Origin: Ampullaceana balthica
Taxonomy: Eukaryota; Mollusca; Gastropoda; Lymnaeidae
Assembly: GCA_944989445.1 (NCBI GenBank)
Contig: CALYLW010000325.1
Location: 369,428 to 433,427 of the forward strand
DNA: 64,000 nucleotides
Direction: 5' to 3'
Below, one piece after another: positions 56,401 to 64,000 of this stretch (its first letter is position 1; every line of letters begins with the position of its first letter). A program made the position numbers and the translations under genes. A model generated the notes under the pieces. The model saw only the letters and a program-made list of their open reading frames with translations. It made no database searches and was not told where the DNA came from.

Positions 56401-59400
56401 CAGTTTCCTTGTTGGAGATACTGAGCCCCACCAGTTTCCTTGTTGGAGATACTGAGCCCCACCAGTTTCCTTGTTGGAGATACTGAGCCCCACCAGTTTC
56501 CTTGTTGGAGATACTGAGCCCCACCAGTTTCCTTGTTGGAGATACTGAGCCCCACCAGTTTCCTTGTTGGAGATACTGAGCCCCACCAGTTTCCTTGTTG
56601 GAGATACTGAGCCCCACCAGTTTCCTTGTTGGAGATACTGAGCCCCACCAGTTTCCTTGTTGGAGATACTGAGCCCCACCAGTTTCCTTGTTGGAGATAC
56701 TGAGCCCCACCAGTTTCCTTGTTGGAGATACTGAGCCCCACCAGTTTCCTTGTTGGAGATACTGAGCCCCACCAGTTTCCTTGTTGGAGATACTGAGCCC
56801 CACCAGTTTCCTTGTTGGAGATACTGAGCCCCACCAGTTTCCTTGTTGGAGATACTGAGCCCCACCAGTTTCCTTGTTGGAGATACTGAGCCCCACCAGT
56901 TTCCTTGTTGGAGATACTGAGCCCCACCAGTTTCCTTGTTGGAGATACTGAGCCCCACCAGTTTCCTTGTTGGAGATACTGAGCCCCACCAGTTTCCTTG
57001 TTGGAGATACTGAGCCCCACCAGTTTCCTTGTTGGAGATACTGAGCCCCACCAGTTTCCTTGTTGGAGATACTGAGCCCCACCAGTTTCCTTGTTGGAGA
57101 TACTGAGCCCCACCAGTTTCCTTGTTGGAGATACTGAGCCCCACCAGTTTCCTTGTTGGAGATACTGAGCCCCACCAGTTTCCTTGTTGGAGATACTGAG
57201 CCCCACCAGTTTCCTTGTTGGAGATACTGAGCCCCATCCAGTTTCCTTGTTGGAGATACTGAGCCCCACCAGTTTCCTTGTTGGAGATACTGAGCCCCAC
57301 CAGTTTCCTTGTTGGAGATACTGAGCCCCACCAGTTTCCTTGTTGGAGATACTGAGCCCCACCAGTTTCCTTGTTGGAGATACTGAGCCCCACCAGTTTC
57401 CTTGTTGGAGATACTGAGTCCCCACCAGTTTCCTTGTTGGAGATACTGAGCCCCACCAGTTTCCTTGTTGGAGATACTGAGCCCCACCAGTTTCCTTGTT
57501 GGAGATACTGAGCCCCACAAGTTTCCTTGTTGGAGATACTGAGCCCCACCAGTTTCCTTGTTGGAGATACTGAGCCCCACCAGTTTCCTTGTTGGAGATA
57601 CTGAGCCCCACCAGTTTCCTTGTTGGAGATACTGAGCCCCACCAGTTTCCTTGTTGGAGATACTGAGCCCCACCAGTTTCCTTGTTAGAGATACTGAGCC
57701 CCACCAGTTTCCTTGTTGGAGATACTGAGCCCCACCAGTTTCCTTGTTGGAGATACTGAGCCCCACCAGTTTCCTTGTTGGAGATACTGAGCCCCACCAG
57801 TTTCCTTGTTGGAGATACTGAGCCCCACCAGTTTCCTTGTTTGAGATACTGAGTCCCACCAGTTTCCTTGTTGGAGATACTGAGCCCCACCAGTTTCCTT
57901 GTTGGAGATACTGAGCCCCACCAGTTTCCTTGTTGGAGATACTGAGCCCCACCAGTTTCCTTGTTGGAGATACTGAGCCCCACCAGTTTCCTTGTTGGAG
58001 ATACTGAGTCCCACCAGTTTCCTTGTTGGAGATACTGAGCCCCACAAGTTTCCTTGTTGGAGATACTGAGCCCCACCAGTTTCCTTGTTGGAGATACTGA
58101 GCCCCACCAGTTTCCTTGTTGGAGATACTGAGCCCCACAGTTTCCTTGTTGGAGATACTGAGCCCCACCAGTTTCCTTGTTGGAGATACTGAGCCCCACC
58201 AGTTTCCTTGTTGGAGATACTGAGCCCCACCAGTTTCCTTGTTGGAGATACTGAGCCCCACCAGTTTCCTTGTTGGAGATACTCAGCCCCACCAGTTTCC
58301 TTGTTGGAGATACTGAGCCCCACCAGTTTCCTTGTTGGAGATACTGAGCCCCACCAGTTTCCTTGTTGGAGATACTGAGCCCCACCAGTTTCCTTGTTGG
58401 AGATACTGAGCCCCACCAGTTTCCTTGTTGGAGATACTGAGTCCCACCAGTTTCCTTGTTGGAGATACTGAGCCCCACCAGTTTCCTTGTTGGAGATACT
58501 GAGCCCCACCAGTTTCCTTGTTGGAGATACTGAGCCCCACCAGTTTCCTTGTTGGAGATACTGAGCCCCACCAGTTTCCTTGTTGGAGATACTGAGCCCC
58601 ACCAGTTTCCTTGTTGGAGATACTGAGCCCCACCAGTTTCCTTGTTGGAGATACTGAGCCCCACCAGTTTCCTTGTTGGAGATACTGAGCCCCACCAGTT
58701 TCCTTGTTGGAGATACTGAGCCCCACCAGTTTCCTTGTTGGAGATACTGAGCCCCACCAGTTTCCTTGTTGGAGATACTGAGCCCCACCAGTTTCCTTGT
58801 TGGAGATACTGAGCCCCACCCGTTTCCTTGTTGGAGATACTGAGCCCCACCCGTTTCCTTGTTGGAGATACTGAGCCCCACCAGTTTCCTTGTTGGAGAT
58901 ACTGAGCCCCACCCGTTTCCTTGTTGGAGATACTGAGCCCCACCCGTTTCCTTGTTGGAGATACTGAGCCCCACCAGTTTCCTTGTTGGAGATACTGAGC
59001 CCCACCAGTTTCCTTGTTGGAGATACTGAGCCCCACCAGTTTCCTTGTTGGAGATACTGAGCCCCACCAGTTTCCTTGTTGGAGATACTGAGTCCCACCA
59101 GTTTCCTTGTTGGAGATACTGAGCCCCACCAGTTTCCTTGTTGGAGATACTGAGCCCCACCAGTTTCCTTGTTGGAGATACTGAGCCCCACCAGTTTCCT
59201 TGTTGGAGATACTGAGTCCCACCAGTTTCCTTGTTGGAGATACTGAGCCCCACCAGTTTCCTTGTTGGAGATACTGAGTCCCACCAGTTTCCTTGTTGGA
59301 GATACTGAGCCCCACCAGTTTCCTTGTTGGAGATACTGAGTCCCACCAGTTTCCTTGTTGGAGACACTGAGCCCCACCAGTTTCCTTGTTGGAGATACTG

Positions 59401-59663
59401 AGTCCCACCAGTTTCCTTGTTGGAGATACTGAGCCCCACCAGTTTCCTTGTTGGAGATACTGAGTCCCACCAGTTTCCTTGGAGATACTGAGTCCCACCA
59501 GTTTCAAATCCGCATGCACCGAACCCATCTTAATTTGGAAAATTAAATGTGATTTTTTTTCTTCTCCAAACCCCTTTAGTCTTGACCTCCGCCGAACCCT
59601 TGAGAGTGACTCACCGAACCCCTGGGGTTCGATCGGACTCAGGTTAAAAGAACCACTGCCCTG
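53445..59663. mobile_element. hAT-type MITE expanded internally into a satellite
   Basis: The left terminus CAGGGCAGTGTTTCTTAACC and the right terminus GGTTAAAAGAACCACTGCCCTG are inverted repeats with two small differences. Between them are 6.04 kb of 31-bp repeats plus about 160 bp of unique right-hand sequence containing several CCGAACCC motifs. Removing all but one repeat unit would leave an element of about 205 bp, normal MITE size. No matching target duplication is visible (left CCATTCCC, right TGGCATGT). Confidence 0.75.
53463..59505. repeat. 31-bp satellite array, about 195 copies
   Basis: Unit CCTTGTTGGAGATACTGAGC plus CCCACCAGTTT. From about 54009 to 57236 roughly 104 units are essentially identical with unbroken period. 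Both edges carry point variants (GACACTGAG, GAGTCCC, CCCGTTTCC) and period-breaking indels (near 53887, 54005, 57237, 57420, 58138, 59480). No frame on the minus strand contains a stop in the unit, which creates frames of up to 1918 codons. Confidence 0.98.
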
Positions 59664-60419
59664 TGGCATGTCGGGGAAACTGTTTACATTTTACCCCTAG
59701 TCCCCTGGTCTTTTGATTGATGGTTAAGAAGACTTTTAGGAAACACGAGTTGTGTGACACGTCTTTATTTAAATGTTGCACTAACAGAAGTCAGTGCTAT
59801 TATACTAGTGAATTACCCGTAAAAAATGTCGGAAGTTTTCAAAATAATTACATTTCAGCTGAAATCTATTTATTTTGAAAAAATACTTATCAGAATAAAA
59901 TTAATGTAATACAGAACTTTCATGTATTTTATTTATTTATTTTATATTGAACAATTCTATACGGAACGTTCGAAAACAGTTTTTTTTTGGTGCAGTAATT
60001 TGGTGCGCTGCTTTCTAAAATTAGTAGCGTCAAGGACAGACAGACGGGACAAACGGGACATACATTGCAAATTATGTATATTGATTATATTTTTAATAGT
60101 TCGTGAGTCGGATAAAAAGTTATACTATGACTAATTGAGTTATCTTTCTTTTAATATTAACGCTATATCGTTTACTTACATCGACATAAAGCTAATGCGT
60201 TTCACAATAACATCTTTTCAAAAATCTTATCTCCGTTGTTTTTTCTTTATCCGTCACTATACGTTGACCATTAACGGACTTAGCAAATTGAAACCAGATC
60301 AATTGTGTATAATTTACGACACTACTATTAAAATTCAACTGGTGATGTGTTTATTTGCGAGACTGATATATAGTTCAACTGCCCCTACTCAATCCCACGT
60401 GTTTCATGGCGTTTCGGAA
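59664..60419. other. Unassigned interval
   Basis: AT-rich. Short frames without domains. Confidence 0.5.
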
Positions 60420-60827
60420 TTTAAAAAAGTTTTTGACTATAACTCCCTTATATATGAGGCATAACGGAAAGTATTGATTATGTTCAAACGCGACAAACAT
60501 GTTCAGACTGAAACCGACTGATCTCCCCCTGGCTTTAAAACCGGGGGAAGGGGGAAGGGGTGTGGACATCGATGAGTGGCGTGAACTCAAGTGGCACGTG
60601 GACGCCGAACAATTACAAGCTGTAAAATTGAAATACCTATAGTTATATAGAGATAAACATTAAAGTACATTAATTTAATTGCGGTACATTCGACCGAACT
60701 GAAATTTTGATACGATGCATTGTTAGGTGCCGCGAGTCTATGTGCAAAATATCAGCTCGATACCATCACGGGAAGTGGGTAATTTTTACTTTTATTTTTT
60801 CCGCCCGACTGACCGACCGCGAATCCA

Positions 60828-60897
<70 letters not shown>

Positions 60898-60955
60898 CGA
60901 GAGAGAGAGAGAGAGAGAGAGAGACGGCGGTGAAGTTAATATCAGGGATTTAAAA
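60420..60955 (+). repeat. K repeat copy 8 with GA microsatellite
   Basis: A-end AAAGTTTTTGACTATAACTC, a GGCTGGAGTGAACTC-like middle, the internal block (TTGCGGTACATTCGACCGAA), TTCCGCCCGAC, GA tract 60834-60922 and GGTGAAGTTAATATCAGGGA. Confidence 0.85.
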
Positions 60956-61636
60956 ACAACCGACCTTAATTTCATTGTTTTCAATGTCTTTTTTAAACCT
61001 TTTAAATAATTTATACGTAACGATCACATCCTTTTAAACTCCAATGAAGATCGTGGGCTGTTTCATTGTGAGCAGGGTGTGGGAAGTGTGTCAGGGCCGT
61101 TTATATCACAACAAAAACAACAAAATGACACTCGATTCATTCATTCTAATATCAATATTGTAATCATAGACCCTGAAGAACTTACTCTTAAAGAAATAAT
61201 GAGTTTTAAAAATATATGTGTATAAAATAAAATAATTTTAAAAAAACAGAACAAGAAGAAATTCATTTTTAAAAGCATGCAGAGAAAACAACAGCGAGCG
61301 AAGTATCCAGCGTGTGGAGTATAAACACGAAGGATTTACAATACTGTTGTTTTTCGATCACGCCTGAAGGACGCCCATACCTTTTAAGCCCTTAACCACT
61401 GAAGCGTGACGACGGGAGGTGAGTAGATTAGCGAGCTCGGAATCAATGGCTCTGTCATGGTTGATTGCACGCGGGGCTTCGAGAACTCGGGGACATTGAT
61501 TTTAGGACACACCCGGATGATTTTTTTTCTCCGCATTCCTGTTAGGTTTTGTTGGGATTTATATTTGATCACGTGACACACAGGCTACAGCAAGAATTGA
61601 GCAGCGAAACGTCTTGGTGCAGTTAGATAAAAGCAT
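60956..61636. other. Unassigned interval
   Basis: No supported gene or repeat. Confidence 0.5.
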
Positions 61637-62738
61637 GTGTAGTCACTTAATAGCAGGGTCAGAGTAGGTGTGGTCATTTAATGGCAGGGTCAGAACAGGT
61701 GTAGTCACTTAATAGCAGGGTCAGAGTAGGTGTGGTCATTTAATGGCAGGGTCAGAACAGGTGTAGTCACTTAATGGCAGGGTTAGAATAGGTGTGGTCA
61801 TTTAATGGCAGGGTCAGAACAGGTGTAGTCACTTAATAGCAGGGTCAGAGTAGGTGTGGTCATTTAATGGCAGGGTCAGAATAGGTGTGGTCACTTAATG
61901 GCAGGGTTAGAATAGGTGTGGTCATTTAATAGCAGGGTCAGAATAGGTGTGGTCATTTAATAGCAGGGTTAGAATAGGTGTGGTCATTTAATAGCAGGGT
62001 CAGAATAGGTGTGGTCATTTAATAGCAGGGTCAGAACAGGTGTGGTTACTTAATTGCAGGGTCAGAAAAGGTGTGGTCACTTAATGGAAGGATCAGAATA
62101 CGTGTGGTCATTTAATAGAAGGGTTAGAATAGGTGTGGTCACTTAATGGCAGGGTTAGAATAGGTGTGATCATTTAATAGAAGGGTCAGGACAGGTGTGG
62201 TCATTTAATAGCAGGGTCAGAATAGGTGTGGTAATTTAATAGCAGGGTCAGAACAGGTGTGGCCACTTAATGGCAGGGTCAGGAAAGGTGTGGTCACTTA
62301 ATGGAAGGATCAGAATAGGTGTGGTCATTTAATAGAAGGGTCAGGACAGGTGTGGTCACTTAATGGCAGGGTTAGAATAGGTGTGGTCATTTAATAGAAG
62401 GGCCAGAACAGGTGTGGTCACTTAATGGCAGGGTCAGAAAAGGTGTGGTCAATTAATAGAAGGGTCAGAATAGGTGTGGCTACTTAATGGCAGGGTCAGA
62501 ATAGGTGTGGTCACTTAATGGCAGGATCAGAATAGGTGTGGCCCACTTAATGGCAGGATCAGAATAGGTGTGGTCACTTAATGGCAGGGTCAGAATTGGT
62601 GTGGTCACTTAATGGCAGGATCAGAATAGGTGTGGCCCACTTAATGGCAGGGTCAGAAAAGGTGTGGTCACTGAATGACAGGGTCAGAATATGTGTGGTC
62701 ATTTAATAGAAGGGTCAGGACAGGTGTGGTCGCTTAAT
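61637..62738 (+). repeat. 31-bp minisatellite, about 35 copies
   Basis: The unit contains GTGTGGTCATTTAATAGCAG and GGTCAGAATAG. Moderately diverged (CATTT/CACTT, AGCAGG/GAAGGG). Early copies alternate two variants, suggesting a 62-bp dimer. Confidence 0.93.
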
Positions 62739-62770
62739 ATAATAATGTTGTTATTAGATGGTTGGCATGT

Positions 62771-63305
62771 GTGGTCAGATAATGACATAATAACTCAGGG
62801 GATGTCAGTCAATGACATGATAACTCAGGTTGTGTCAGTCAATGACATGATAACTCAGGTGGTGTCAGTCAATGACATGATAACTCAGGTTGTGTCAGTC
62901 AATGACATGATAACTCAGGTGGTGTCAGTCAATGACATGATAACTCAGGTTGTGTCAGTCAATGACATGATAACTCAGGTGGTGTCAGTCAATGACATGA
63001 TAACTCGGGTGGTGTCAGTCAATGACATGATAACTCAGGTGTGTCAGGCAATGACATGATAACTCGGGTGGTGTCAGGCAATGACATGATAACTCAGGTG
63101 GTGTCAGGCAATGACATGATAACTCAGGTGGTGTCAGTCAATGACATGATAACTCAGGTGGTGTCAGGCAATGACATGATAACTCAGGTGGTGTCAGGCA
63201 ATGAAATGATAACTCAGGTGGTGTCAGTCAATGGGATGATAGCTCAGGTGGTGTCAGTCAAGGACATGATAACTCAGGTGGTGTCAGTCAATGGGATGAT
63301 AGCTC
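62771..63305 (+). repeat. 30-bp minisatellite, about 18 copies
   Basis: The unit is GTGTCAGTCAATGACATGAT plus AACTCAGGTG. The left half alternates GGTTGTG and GGTGGTG, a 60-bp dimer; the right half changes to CAGGCAATG. 30 bp is 10 codons, so the frame across it is a repeat artefact. Confidence 0.93.
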
Positions 63306-64000
63306 CCCGCGGTTTCATGAAATGGTGGCAGGCTGACTACAAGCTATGGTGACGTAACGACAAACTTCTCTGAAGTAAGTCATTGTGAAGCAGACCAGCG
63401 CTCACGGAGACAACTCTTGGCAACTGTTTGAGAAGTTGCGGGCCTTACAGATTTTAAAGGTAAACGAACATTCGTTGAAAATTTGTAATAAAAAATATTA
63501 GTTAACCTTGAAATCTGCATCTAATGAATCACTCAAATTTGTTTGGTCCTAAGTCCTAGCGGGAGACAATAGACAGTGACAGCGACAACCTTACCCCTTT
63601 TTTTGCCACGGGGAGGGGGAATGAGGAGGGCGCTCCATGAAAAAGGTAAAAAAAAAGAACTGCCACCCTGCTATAATGACTCCTTTGTCTGAGAGATTTA
63701 TTGCTATTTTTGTTCTTTCCCTACTCCCCAATTTTTCCCCTCGTTTTTTTGTTTTCCCATTAGTCCTGGGAAGGACTTTTTTTTTCCTCCCGCGAGCTCG
63801 TGTGTCTTAAGGTCACTTCCGGTTCCAAGGGCATTGGTGGTTTTTTCACAAATTGCAGTGAACTACAATGGCCTAGAGCGCTGAATGCCCTGGTATTGTA
63901 ATGACAGATTGTGGGGCAAGTGCATGTGGGAAATTTTTTAACCGTTTCTACCTGACCGGACATGAGCGCAAACGTCCGCCTAACATGTTGGAGTTTTGAT
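63306..64000. other. Unassigned interval
   Basis: T- and G-rich simple stretches near 63600 and 63780. No supported gene. Confidence 0.5.

Noticed and set aside
53317..59669. Minus-strand open frames of 1441 to 1918 codons over the 31-bp array
   Set aside because: All three frames are open because the 31-bp unit has no stop on that strand. The peptide has a 31-residue period created only by frame rotation, with no conserved composition or splice context.
53437..59671. Target-site duplication around the satellite-bearing hAT element
   Set aside because: CCATTCCC and TGGCATGT do not match, and trying shorter TIR ends gives only 5/8 agreement, so none is claimed.

Overview
This is eukaryotic, metazoan DNA. 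It is AT-rich, intron-bearing and dominated by transposable elements and tandem repeats. The C-type lectin gene, the LINE with a C-terminal zinc finger, the gag ORF and the hAT families together suggest an invertebrate, most probably a lophotrochozoan such as a mollusc. That placement is inference; no marker fixes the species.

Only two host genes can be supported. The first is a two-exon secreted C-type lectin on the + strand: TATA box near 11444, signal-peptide exon 11544-11598, a 5.5-kb intron packed with repeats, lectin exon 17106-17551. The second is the 3' end of a gene on the - strand: exons 44053-43930 and 43086-42437 join in phase and encode an acidic, low-complexity tail resembling a cadherin/protocadherin cytoplasmic domain.

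The rest, left to right. At 1-2536 lies the 5' part of an LTR retrotransposon on the - strand (LTR, primer-binding site, leader, gag running off the window). At 2887-5987 there are three copies of a dispersed repeat, called K here. One carries a hAT MITE with a perfect 8-bp target duplication, and another carries a 1.5-kb foldback-like element with minisatellite arms. At 7612-10358 is a complete but frameshifted hAT transposon. The lectin intron holds two more K copies, a 36-bp minisatellite split by a 5'-inverted LINE, and a partial K copy. From 18.8 to 31 kb there are MITEs (one a three-deep nest), a tRNA-derived SINE, LINE remnants and many minisatellites. At 32477-35357 is a 38-bp array of about 76 copies with an internal 34-unit duplication. 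From 45.5 to 50.4 kb there are further hAT-type elements. At 53445-59663 a 31-bp satellite of about 195 copies lies inside the terminal inverted repeats of one small hAT-type element. The window ends with another K copy and two adjacent arrays of 31 and 30 bp.

The main theme is layered hAT activity: at least seven distinct hAT-type families, five of them with recognisable 8-bp target-site duplications, plus satellite growth from transposon sequence. The very long open frames over the arrays are artefacts of units that lack stop codons, not genes. No CRISPR array, operon or prokaryotic feature is present.
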